In this document: positions 34,647 through 44,887 of the stretch, piece by piece
How positions within the stretch are numbered: the stretch's first letter is position 1
Layout of the letters: every line of letters starts with the position of its first letter
From: Chloranthus sessilifolius
Taxonomy: Eukaryota; Streptophyta; Magnoliopsida; Chloranthales; Chloranthaceae
Length of the DNA: 64,000 nt
NCBI GenBank assembly: GCA_021018995.1
Contig: CM037590.1
Location: 70,217,597-70,281,596 of the forward strand
Direction of reading: 5' to 3'
Position numbers and translations under genes: made by a program
The notes under the pieces: model-generated
Databases searched by the model: none
What the model was told of the DNA's origin: nothing
Seen by the model: only the letters and a program-made list of their open reading frames with translations

Positions 34647-35660
34647 GTGTGGAGTGAAATTGTGGAAGAGAATGCCCCTACACCTATGGTTCAAGAGGTG
34701 AAAGCCTTAAATTTTGAAGCGGGGCCAGCAACAAGGTATTCTCCTTGGAAACAAGTTCTGTTGCCTCTTCCACCACCATCAAAGGCACCTTTGTTGGCTT
34801 CACTCATAAGTCCACCTAATGTGGAGTTGAAATAGCTGCTCAAGTCCTTGAAATATATTTTTTTGGGGGCAAATCAGAAGTTGTCAGTGATAATCTTCTC
34901 TTCTCTCACTAAAGAGCAAGAAGAGGAGCTGTTGAGTGTGTTGAAAAAGCATAAGAGAGCAATAGGCTGGACTATTACTGACCTTAGGGGCATCAGCCCT
35001 GCTGTTTGTATGCATAAGATCCACTTGGAAGAGAGTTTCAAACCCTCTAAAGAGATGCAGAGAGAGTTAAACCCCCACATTTAAGAAGTGGTGATGGAGG
35101 TGGCCAAATTGTTAAATGCAGGAGTCATCTATCCCATTTCAGATTCTGAATGGGTGGCACCTACCCAAGTGGTACCTAAGAAATCTGAAATCACTATAGT
35201 GAAATCTAATTCTTGTGAGTTAATTCCAACTAGGGAAACCATAGGTTGGAGGGTGTGCATTAACTATCGAAAGCTCAATTTAAAAACCAGAAAAGACAAT
35301 TTTCTTTTGCCCTTCATAAACTAGATTTTGGACAAGTTAGCAGACAAAGCTTTCTATTGCTTTCTTGATGGATATTCTGGGTATAACTAAATCCCTGTTT
35401 ATCCACAAGATCAAGAGAAAACTACTTTTACATGTCCATTTGGCACTTTTGCCTGTCGAAGGATGCCATTTGGATTGTGAAATGCTTCTGCAACTTTCGC
35501 AAGGTGTATGTATACTATCTTTTCTGACATGATTAATCAATTTTTAGAGATATTCATGAATGATTTATCTGTCTTTGGGGACAGTTTTAGCCAATGTCTA
35601 CACCATCTCAGCCTTGTGTTACAGAGATGTGAGGAAACCAACTTAGTTTTGAGTTAGGAA
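34647..35660 (+). pseudogene. pol: A reverse transcriptase, damaged active site
   Basis: Recognisable in pieces: LSVIIFSSLTKEQEEELLSVLKKHKRAIGWTI (34848-35084), APTQVVPKKSEIT and VCINYRKLNLKTRKDNF (35088-35324), then PFGTFACRRMPFG (about 35440). The catalytic block that reads YMDD-F-SVFG in active relatives reads FMNDLSVFGD near 35556: the first active-site Asp is Asn. Several stops interrupt it, so this RT is dead. Confidence 0.87.
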
Positions 35661-35672
35661 AAGAGTCATTTT

Positions 35673-36690
35673 ATGGTCAATCAAGGCATTGTCCTTGGCC
35701 ATGTTGTTTCCCACAGAGGCATTGAGGTAGACAAGGCTAAAATTGATTTGATTGCACATTTGCCCTCACCTAAAACTGTAAAACAAGTCAGATCTTTTTT
35801 GGGGCATGCTAGTTTTTATAAGAGATTCATCAAAGATTTCAATAAAATCTCAAAACCTCTTTGTCACTTGTTGTGCCAAGAGGTTCCTTTTGAATTTAAT
35901 GATAAATGTCTTATTGCTTTTGAGCTTTTGAAAGACTGTTTAACCTTTGCACATATCCTTCAAGCACCTGATTTTTCTTTGTCATTTGAACTTATGTGTG
36001 ATGCATCAGATTTTGCTATTGACGCAGTTTTAGAGCAAAGAAAGGATAAAGCACCTTGTGTGATTGCTTATGTAAGCAAGACAATGATTGATGCTCAGTT
36101 AAATTACACCACAACTGAGAAGGAATTGTTGGCAATTGTCTATGCTTTGAAAAAATTTAGGTCTTATGTGTTGGGATCTAAGATTGTGGTGTTCACTGAC
36201 CACTCAGCCCTGAAGTACCTTTTGTCTAAAAAAGATGCAAAGCCAAGATTAATCAGATGGATCCTCCTATTACAGGAGTTTGACCTTGAGATTAAGGATA
36301 AAAAAGGGGTTGAAAATGTGGTTGCAGACCACCTATCCAGGATCCTAGGTGCTGAGTTTGATAGGTTGCCTATCACTGACTTTTTCCTTGATGAACAGAT
36401 GTTTACTGTCAGCACTTCTGCACCTTGGTTTACAAACATAGTGAACTATTTGGTTGTGGGTAGGATTCCCTCACATTGGAACAAAATGAACAAGGAGATG
36501 TTCTTTTCCCAGATTAGACATTACATGTGGGAGGATCCATACATGTTCAAGCATTGTGCAGACCAAGTTGTGAGGAGGTGTGTCCCTGAGGATGAATTCT
36601 ACAATATACTAACCATGTGTCATGAACAGACTTGTGAAGGTCATTTCAGTGACAACAAGATAGTTGCACAGGTGCTCTAAAGTGGATTTT
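35673..36690 (+). pseudogene. pol: A RT thumb, RNase H and integrase finger start
   Basis: 335-codon open piece: [38 protein letters not shown] (thumb), [50 protein letters not shown] (RNase H), [10 protein letters not shown], and then the start of the integrase finger ([15 protein letters not shown]) before a stop at 36680. Confidence 0.9.
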
Positions 36691-37687
36691 ATTGGCCCAC
36701 TCTCTTCAAGAATGTATGACAGCATTGTAAAGCTTGTGAAAGATGCCAAAAAATAGGAAGTATCTCCAAAAGAAACTTCATGCTTTTATAGCCTATACTT
36801 GTTGAACTCTTTAACATTTGAGGGATTGGCTTCATGGGACCTTTCCCTCCTTCCTATGGATACAATTTTATTCTTGTGGCTGTGGACTATGTGTCTAAAT
36901 GGGTTGAGGCCATAGCCACAAGAACCAATGATCACAAAGTTGTCCTTAACTTCTTAAAGGATAATATTTTCTCTAGGTTTTGCACCCCCAGAGCTATCAT
37001 TAGTGATGAAGGAAGTCATTTCTGCAATAGACAGTTTGAGAACTTACTTAGAAAGAACTCTGTGACACATAGAGTTGCCACCCCATACCACCCACAGATT
37101 AGTGGGCAGGTGAAAATTTCTAATAGAGAAATCAAACACATTTTAGAGAAAATTGCGAAAGGAGATAGGAAGGATTGGTCCCTGAGGTGACTGATGCTCT
37201 TTGGGCTTATAGAACTGCTTATAAGACCCCAATAGGAATGTCTCCCTTTAGACTGATGTATGGCAAGGCATGCCATTTACCAGTAGAGTTAAAACACAAA
37301 GCCTATTGGACTATTAAATCATTGAATACTAATCTAACTTTTGCTGGCATGCACAAGAGGCTCCAGCTATCAGAGCTGGAAGAACTGAGATTGGAAGCCT
37401 ACTCCAATGCCAGAATCTACAAGGAGAAAACCAAGTTTTTTTTATGACAAGCAATTGGTGAGAAAGGAGTTCACTGCTGGCAACAAGGTATGGCTTTTCA
37501 ATTCTAAATTAAAATTTTTCCCAAGAAAGTTGAGATCTAGATAGGAGGGACCTTACAATGTAGTGTATGTATCCCCATCTGGAGCTGTTGAAATCATGAA
37601 TCCAAAAGATGGTAGGATCATGAAAGTTAATGGTCAAAGGCTCAAACTCTTTGTGGAAAATGTAGTAGAGCCTGTGGTGACCATTCA
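36690..37687 (+). pseudogene. pol: A integrase and pol C-terminus, split by T3
   Basis: 36834-37190 has the core ([57 protein letters not shown]). 37175-37447 continues with [35 protein letters not shown] after a small frameshift. 37563-37687 is the C-terminus (MNPKDGRIMKVNGQRLK). The frame runs into the T3 insertion. Its original end lies on the other side: without T3 and one ATTCA copy the frame runs 16 codons further to a TAA at 47528-47530. Confidence 0.85.
37683..37687. repeat. Left target site duplication of T3 (ATTCA)
   Basis: ATTCA precedes the LTR start TGTAATAACCC and is repeated at 47477-47481 after the other LTR end. Confidence 0.93.
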
Positions 37688-40251
37688 TGTAATAACCCGA
37701 AAAAGCACGTCAAACGAGGACCTCGGGATCCGTGCCCGATTGGTCCTAGGTTTGACCATGAGATAGTTTATTGATAAACTTATGGTGAGATGAGCGAATG
37801 TGATGTGTGAACCAATGTAGAAGAGTGGAGAGATAGAGGAGTGTGTAGAGTGGCATACACTGATGAGTGTGTATGTGCTCCACACCGAGAAAAGAGATAA
37901 GATAAAAAGGGTTGAAAACCCTAACTTTCATGTTTTGGTGGTTGAGAGAAGTAAAGAAGAGAGAGAAAGAGAGAGGAGTAAGAGAGGAGTTATTGTGGGT
38001 GATTGGAAGAAGGATTCAAGCATTAAAGAGGCCGGATTTGACTCAAGGAATCCGTTAGAAACCAAAGCTGGAACCCTAGCCTTCCAACCCTAGATTTGAA
38101 ATCAACTTGAGAGCTATTCAAGGTAAAATTTTTGTAAATAAGATGCATAGATTATAGGGGTTAAGTTGCGTAAAATATGGGTTAAATCATAGGATAATGG
38201 CTTAGAAAAATAGAAGAAAAGTATGGAAAAAGATCGGGAAGAACATTCGAAATTTGAATCGACAATTCGATTAATCGAAATTGGGTTTCGATGTCGAAAT
38301 TGGCGAGAAGTTGAAGGGTCGGAGGACCCGATTTGATGTCGAATTGAATTTGATTAATCGACTTTGGATTCGATTAATCGATTTGGGAATCGATTAATCG
38401 TTGAGAACCTCGGTGGACCCGAGGGTTAAAGGAAATGACTTAAGGAAAAAGCGACTAATCGAAATGGGATTTCGATTAATCGATTTTAGTTTCGATTAAT
38501 CGATTTGGAATCGATTAATCAACTTGTGAAACTCAACTGTTCGAACAGTGGGTCTACTTTGCGAAAAGAAGGATTTCGATTAATCGAAATTGGATTCGAT
38601 TAATCGAATGAAAACTCGACTGTTCGAACAGTGAATTTGCTTTGCGAAAAGAAGAATTTCGATTAATCGAAATTGGATTGATGTCGAATGAAAACTTCAT
38701 TGAACGAGAATGGACTTTGCGAAAGGAGAATTTCGATTAATCGAAATTGTTGCGATTAATCGATATTTACTTTCGATTAATCGATTTTGGAAATCGATTA
38801 ATCGAATCAGATTCGATTAATCGATTTTGGAATTCGATTAATCGACTGTAGTAAACTTTGTGGACTTTTGATTCTTACTTCAAGACTCTAGGGGGGTCTT
38901 GAGACTTATTCATTACATCTTTTGTGACGTTTGAGTGTGTTTAATGGTATCATAGGTGATCGTATGGAAGTGGGCACAAGGAGCAGTGGGACCTTGATGC
39001 ATTAAATCGATAGAGACCTAAGGTAGGGAACACCTTGAACATGTACCTTATTTTGCAAGAGCATGTATGTAGTGATATAAATTTCCATTCAAATATTTTC
39101 TTGCTTAAGAATTGTGAAAAGTGTGTGTGTGATATTCATAAGAGTAACAAATGAGCCATCCCGGGGATGAAGAAGTAAGAGAAAAGAGCATCGTGTGATG
39201 CAAGTGAATGGATACATCCGAGGATGTATCCAAGGATTGAATCATGCTTGATAGGACCTAAGCGATATAAGATAGCACACTTACGGTGAATAACTATATG
39301 TAAGGCACCGATATTTTTGTTATTTGAGGTTTGATAGGTTACCCCACGCGTGGCGGGATATCCACGTGACACGGCGGATATCCGTGACGATCTGATGGCA
39401 AACCGTAGGCGGTGGAGGCTTATCCGTACATAGTAAGTACACCCGGGGTGTTGATGAGATGTGAAACCCGCCACCAATCCCTAGGGAAAGGGGCTTGGTA
39501 CTATTAGTATTCTGTGAATACAATAAAACTGCCTATATAGATGGCGATGAAGGGTATCTCGTCGGGGCTCGATGCTATATTGCTCGGGGATTATTTAAGT
39601 TGAAGTTTAAGTTTTGCTTTAGGCCTTCTCGATCATTCATGATTAACTAAAAGACATGAGTAATCTACGAATTGAAGTGTTTTAAGCTGTTTTCATCAAT
39701 AAATGCATAGACACATCATGCATGCATATCATAGAATACATGTGAGTTATATTTTATATGTTCAATTGTGTTCTACATTCCCTATTGAGCTAGGATGTAG
39801 CTCACCCTATAGACTATCGTCGCAGTCCACTACTAGCGATTCTGAGGCTTGAGACGCCGACCGGTGAGTCGGACCTTGCGGCCGGCGAGGAGTTAGAGCC
39901 ACCTCCAGAGGACTTCTTCTAGAGGACTCTGCTGTGCGACTTTGAGGTGTTTTAGTTGGAGATTATGGCTTGGTATGTCAAGCTGGTTTTTATTAAACCT
40001 TGTGTCTATGGATATCGAGTATTCTTTTGGCGAACCATCCATGATGATGGTTATCATCGATGGTTGGATCGGTTCTCCTTCATGCGAGGCATGAGGGTAG
40101 AACTCTTTTGAGAAGTATTTCTATGTAGATTTAAATTCCAAGTTGTTCTTATTTATTTTATGCTTGATATACGGTGTTCCGTGGTGCATAGTTGAGGGCA
40201 CGGTCAAGATAATCGTCTTGATGGCACGGGTTTGGGTGAAATGGTTGTACA
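37688..40251 (+). repeat. T3 5' LTR (2564 bp)
   Basis: Starts TGTAATAACCC and ends TTGTACA just before the primer site. Nearly identical to 44888-45360 for its first 470 bases. After that it differs from the 3' LTR mainly by small deletions, often CAG in the 3' copy against CG here. The TCGATTAATCGA array occupies 38266-38855. Confidence 0.93.
38266..38855. repeat. TCGATTAATCGA palindrome array (T3 5' LTR)
   Basis: About 12 exact copies plus variants (TTGATTAATCGA, GCGATTAATCGA, and forms where GATTAATCG is replaced by GATGTCG). Several are extended to AATTTCGATTAATCGAAATT, a 20-base perfect palindrome. Spacing is irregular. Words TGTTCGAACAGT, also near-palindromic, lie between them. Confidence 0.92.
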
Positions 40252-40254
40252 GCT

Positions 40255-40268
40255 TGGTATCAGAGCCA
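40255..40268 (+). other. T3 primer binding site
   Basis: TGGTATCAGAGCCA lies three bases after the LTR end, matching the initiator-Met tRNA type used by chromoviruses. Confidence 0.9.
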
Positions 40269-40356
40269 TTTTCTTTTAGCAATTCTGACAAGGGTTCTTT
40301 CGTCAGAACATAGGGGCTTCTGCTAACAAAACTTTAGTTTCAAATGCAATGCATAA

Positions 40357-41736
40357 ATGTCGTAGAGGAGAGGCCACCAAGGGAGGCCATCAAAGGAGTT
40401 TGCGTAGTGGAGATGATTTCATCTCTCCTACCAATAGAGTGCCTTTAGGAGAGTCTTTGAGGCCCGAAGCGATGGTAGCAGACAGCATGAGGAAGAGGAG
40501 CGAGATCATCAAGACCAAGATCTAAGAGAACAAGAAAGATTGAGAGAAAGACAAGAAGATAGAGAAGAGCGACAAAGGATGATACACACTATGGAGACTA
40601 TGGCAGCTGCCATGGCACAACAAGCAGCATCCTTTGCAGCTCATGCATCAAGAGAACGTGACCACCTACACCACCTGTAGGACCTGCGTTGCCTTTGCCC
40701 TCATCTTTTACAGAATTTAGGAGGATGAGACCTCCTTCATTTTCTGGGCAGGCAGACACAATGGCCGCTGAGAACTGGCTGATGGAGATGGAGAAAGTCT
40801 TTAGCGTGCTAACTTGCACGGAAGACGAGAGTGTAAGATGGGCAGCTTACATGTTGGATGGGGAGGCTGGGCCTTGGTGGAAGTCCGTGATACGGACTCG
40901 GGCTCAGGAGACCCCAGAGTTGCCATGGACTTGGGAGGAGTTTGTTGAGGAGTTCAACAAACAATATTTTCCGGAAGTGGTGAGGAATCAACTTGAGATA
41001 CAATTTTTACAGTTAGTACAAGGGAGAATGACAGTGAGAGAATACGGGGTAGAGTTTCTACGACTTGCCCGTTTTGCTCCGAATTACGTCGCTTCTGAAG
41101 TGATGAAGTCCAAGAGGTTTCAGCAAGGTTTGAAGCCTGAAGTTAGGGGAGGCGTAGCTCCATTTCAACTGAGGACCTATGAAGAGGTCATGAGCAAAGC
41201 ATTGGTTGTAGAAGAGGAGAACAATAACAGATATAGACAGAGAGAGCAGCAGAGAGGAGGAAATGAACAAGGAAGAACGGGGCACTATGAACCGGTGAAC
41301 AAAAAGCCGAGGTTCATGGGCCAGAATCAGAGACCACAGTTCCAAGGGGGTTTCGGAAGACCGGCGCAACAACAACAACAACACCAACAGAGGTTTCCAT
41401 TACTTGCGTCGGGGAGACCTATTCGCTATGAGAGCCCTGCCATGTCTACTGGCGCCACTGTTACTCAGGGTTCTCGTACTGTTTCTTCCGCACCTCGGGA
41501 GACTTGCGCAAAGTGTGGCAAGCCTCATAGAACAGTGGACTGTAGATTGGGAACTAGGGGTTGTTTCCGATGTGGCAAGGTGGGCCACTTGATCAAAGAT
41601 TGCCCCGAGACAGATAAAAGAAAGACGGTTTCAGTTGCAGCACCACGACCAATTCAAGCAAGGAAACCGATCGTTCAGGGGAGAGCCTATGCAGTCACTG
41701 CTCAGGAAGCAGGGAACGTGCATGACGTCATCCAAG
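40357..41736 (+). CDS. gag: T3 Gag polyprotein
   Basis: The main open frame is 40689-41753 (354 codons, stop after the donor). It has MRPPSFSGQADTMAAENWLMEMEKVF, DGEAGPWWKSV, FNKQYFPEVVRNQLEIQFLQL, REYGVEFLRLARFAP, a basic Gln-rich linker with a Gln run, and two intact zinc knuckles (CAKCGKPHRTVDC, CFRCGKVGHLIKDC). The likely true start is ATG at 40357, homologous to the T4 start at 56053, reading into an Arg/Glu/Gln-rich helix; small frameshifts near 40363 and 40675 separate it from the main frame. The C-terminal tail RAYAVTAQEAGNVHDVIQG ends at the donor. Confidence 0.87.
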
Positions 41737-41908
41737 GTGAGATTTTCTTTTAAAATTAAAGAAAATTTTCATTTCATTAAAACTTTAGATAGAGAAGGAG
41801 CATACATTAGGAATTGAATAGATTATTTTCTTGTATACAAAAAGCTGTATATAAATTGAGGGTGTAAATTGATGTGTAAATTATTGTATGTGTGTATGTA
41901 TACTATAG
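41737..41908 (+). other. T3 candidate gag-protease intron (172 nt)
   Basis: Donor ATCCAAG|GTGAGA at 41737 and acceptor ACTATAG|GTACT at 41908. A/T-rich, with stops in all frames. Removal skips the gag TAA at about 41751 and joins gag and protease in frame at a Gly codon split after its first base. Confidence 0.8.
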
Positions 41909-42288
41909 GTACTCTAAATATATATGAAAAAGGATGCTTCGGTGGATATGACGCTCGAGTGTTGATAGACCCCGGGTCTACCCACTCATTCGTCACTCCA
42001 CGTTTCGCTAAGAAGATGAAGATTGTTCCAGAGACGTTGGATTTCGTCCTATCTGTGTCTATTCCGACTGGAGAGTTAGTAGACACGGAGTTAGCTTGCA
42101 AATCCATCATTGTAGAAGTTCGAGACCTAGAAGTGCATGAACTAGAAGCAAAGTTGATACTGTTAGACATGCAAGGGTTTGATGTGATCCTTGGCATGGT
42201 GGTTGTATGCAAAGATTGTGCAACCGTCGATTGCAAGAACAAGGTAGTCATTTTCAGACCCAACACAAGAAGATCATTTCGGTTTTAA
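41909..42288 (+). CDS. pol: T3 aspartic protease
   Basis: Motif ARVLIDPGSTHSFVTPRF with catalytic DPG, then LVDTELACKSIIVEVRD and LDMQGFDVILGM. After VILGM the Asp-Trp-Leu usual in relatives is replaced (VVVCKDC), so a short stretch differs from T4 (GMDWLSAHCATVDC). The frame ends at a TAA at 42286. The open frame's Met at 41869 lies in the intron-like segment and is unlikely to be used. Confidence 0.85.
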
Positions 42289-42336
42289 GGAGTGAGGTCG
42301 TCATCTGTACCGATCTCGTGATGAAGGGCCGAGAAA

Positions 42337-42822
42337 ATGATCAGAAAGGGTTGCAGTGGATACTTAGCTTTCTTAAAGGAGGACAAGGAAGAAAAGAACG
42401 TCATTTCTGAGATCGCAGTTGTGCGAAACTTCGCTGACGTGTTTCCAGAGGAATTACCTGGGTTACCTCCAGAAAGAGAAGTAGAATTCGCCATTGACTT
42501 AGCACCAGGAACGGAGCCTATTTCAAAAGCACCTTATAGAATGGCTCCCGCTGAGTTAAAGGAGTTGAAGGAACAACTACAAGAGCTTATGGACAAGGGG
42601 TTTGTTAGACCGAGCGTGTCTCCATGGGGAGCACCGGTCTTGTTTGTCAAGAAGAAAGATGGGTCAATGCGGCTATGCATTGACTATCGGCAATTGAACA
42701 AACTCACTGTGAAGAACCGCTACCCTTTGCCTAGAATAGACGATCTATTCGACCAACTGCAAGGAGCAAGGTATTTTTCTAAGATCGACCTGAGATCTGG
42801 GTATCATCGATTCTTGAGTTAA
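42337..42822 (+). CDS. pol: T3 RT N-terminal part
   Basis: 161 open codons: [119 protein letters not shown], then the frame is lost. It would include the fingers and first palm Asp (KIDLRSGY). It is separated from the protease frame by a shift near 42290-42337. Confidence 0.9.
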   Translation: MIRKGCSGYLAFLKEDKEEKNVISEIAVVRNFADVFPEELPGLPPEREVEFAIDLAPGTEPISKAPYRMAPAELKELKEQLQELMDKGFVRPSVSPWGAPVLFVKKKDGSMRLCIDYRQLNKLTVKNRYPLPRIDDLFDQLQGARYFSKIDLRSGYHRFLS

Positions 42823-43569
42823 AGGCTGAGGACATCTGAAGGCGACTTTCCAGGACACGGTATGGACACGAATTCCTTGTGATGCCGTTTGGATTAACGA
42901 ATGCTCGGCGTCGTTTATGGATCTCGATGAACCGAGTGTTTAAACCACACTTGGACTCTGCGTCGTAGTATTTGTTGATGATATATTGATATATTCCAAA
43001 TCCAAGAGAACACGAAGAACATTTGAGGATTGCTCTCTGACGCTACGTGAACACCAATTGTACGCCAAGCTCAACAAGTGTGAGTTTTGGTTGGAAGAAG
43101 TTAGCTTTGGGACATGTCGTCTCGAAGCGGTGTCACGGTAGATCCGGCAAAGAAAGATAAGCGATAGTTAAATGGGAACAACCAAAAAATGACCGACGTC
43201 CAAAGTTTTACGGGCTTAGCGGGCTATTATCGACGCGTTTCGTTGAGGGTTTTCAAAGATATCGGGACCTCTCACAAAGCTGACACGAAAAGATTCAAGG
43301 TTTGAGTGGAGTGAGGCATGTGAGAAGAGTTTCCAAGAACTCAAAACGAGACTCACTTCGGCTCCAGTGTTAGCGATTCCTTGAGCGATGGAGGATCGCC
43401 GTGTCTGACGAGCGTCATACATACAATGGCCTTGGTTGTGTGCTCAACCAACACAAGAAGGTGATAGCTACGGATCAAGACAGTTGAAAGAACACGAGAA
43501 AAATTACGGCGCGCATGACTTAGAACTAGCGGCGGTCATTTTTTTGCGCTGAAGATTTGGAGACATTAC
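42823..43569 (+). pseudogene. pol: T3 RT palm, thumb and RNase H start, many small deletions
   Basis: Homologous to T4 58480-59240 but with roughly one small indel every 30-60 bases. Remnants visible in different frames: the [19 protein letters not shown] near 42875, VFVDDIL-like near 42970, the thumb near 43200 and the RNase H start near 43430. Both flanks are perfectly open, so the damage is local. Confidence 0.87.
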
Positions 43570-44853
43570 TTGTACGGTGAGACATTTGAAATTTTCACCG
43601 ATCATAAGAGCCTCCGATATCTGTTTACACAGAAAGAGCTCAACATGAGACAGCGCAGATGGATGGAATTCCTCAAGGACTACGATTGCTCTATACAATA
43701 CCATCCAGGCAAGGCGAATGTAGTAGCCGATGCATTGAGTCGAAAAGGTTCAGCTCAGTTAGCTTCTTTGATTTTGGGTATGCACCGATGGAAATTATTG
43801 GAAGACTTGGCAACCTATGATGCGAACATTGAGTCAAAGGACACTGGATCCTTTTTGGCTAACATATCAGTAAAGCCAGTGATATTTGAGCATATCCACG
43901 ATCTACAGATGAAAGATCCAGCGTTAACAAAGATTCATCAAGACGTGAATGAAGGCATCAGGTCGGACTTCTCAGAAAAAGAAGATGGTTCTTTGTTGTT
44001 TAAAGGCCGTCTCTGCATCCCGGACAATGCCGATCTAAGACGAACAATTCTTGATGAAGCTCATAAGTCAAATTATGCTATCCACCCTGGTAGCACCAAA
44101 ATGTACCAAGATTTGAAAAAGAATTTCTGGTGGAGAGGACTGAAACAAGACGTGGCTGAGTATGTGTCACGATGTTTGACTTGTCAGCAAGTGAAGGTTG
44201 ATCATAGACATCCTGCGGGACTATTGCAACCTTTACCAATACCAGAATGGAAGTGGGAATCGATCTCGATGGATTTCATTGTTGGATTACCCCGTACTGC
44301 CAAGAGACACAATGCCATTTGGGTCGTCGTAGACCGATTGACCAAATCAGCGCACTTTTTGCCGTACAATACCACATATACAGCAGGAAGACTGGCAGAT
44401 TTATACATGAAGGAGATTGTAAGATTACACGGGATTCCAAGCAGCATCGTTTCAGATCGTGATCCACTATATACGTATAAGTTTTGGAAGAAATTTCAAG
44501 AAGGAATGGGAACACGGCTAGACTTTAGTTCAGCTTTCCATCCTCAAACTGATGGACAGACAGAGCGAGTAAACCAAGTGATAGAAGACATGCTCAGAGC
44601 GTGCATGCTTGATATGCAAGGATACTGGGATGAGTATCTACTGATGCTCGAGTTCGCATATAATAACAGTTTTCAAACGAGCATTGGCATGGCACCGTAT
44701 GAAGCTCTGTATGGACGACGATGCAAGTCACCCCTCAATTGGGAGGAAACAGGTGAAAAATTTGTATTAGGACCGAAACTACTTGAAGATAATGCTACCG
44801 TCGTCCGAATTATCAGAGAAAGGTTGAGATCAGACCACCACACCTTTGGGTGA
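43570..44853 (+). CDS. pol: T3 RNase H tail and integrase, C-terminus deleted
   Basis: 427 open codons. RNase H end: [30 protein letters not shown] and VVADALSRK. Integrase HHCC finger: [29 protein letters not shown]. Catalytic core: [39 protein letters not shown]. Ends ..RIIRERLRS then six unrelated residues and a stop at 44851. About 3.1 kb present in T4 (rest of integrase, chromodomain, accessory ORF) is missing. The first Met is inside RNase H and is not a start. Confidence 0.92.
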   Translation: MYGETFEIFTDHKSLRYLFTQKELNMRQRRWMEFLKDYDCSIQYHPGKANVVADALSRKGSAQLASLILGMHRWKLLEDLATYDANIESKDTGSFLANISVKPVIFEHIHDLQMKDPALTKIHQDVNEGIRSDFSEKEDGSLLFKGRLCIPDNADLRRTILDEAHKSNYAIHPGSTKMYQDLKKNFWWRGLKQDVAEYVSRCLTCQQVKVDHRHPAGLLQPLPIPEWKWESISMDFIVGLPRTAKRHNAIWVVVDRLTKSAHFLPYNTTYTAGRLADLYMKEIVRLHGIPSSIVSDRDPLYTYKFWKKFQEGMGTRLDFSSAFHPQTDGQTERVNQVIEDMLRACMLDMQGYWDEYLLMLEFAYNNSFQTSIGMAPYEALYGRRCKSPLNWEETGEKFVLGPKLLEDNATVVRIIRERLRSDHHTFG

Positions 44854-44887
44854 TTTTCGAGGACGAAAATTCCCAAGGTGGGGAGGA
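44854..44887 (+). other. T3 pre-PPT motif and polypurine tract
   Basis: GATTTTCGAGGACGAAAATT followed by the purine tract AAGGTGGGGAGGA, then the LTR start TGTAATAACCC. The same motif precedes the 3' LTRs of T1 and T4. Confidence 0.85.
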
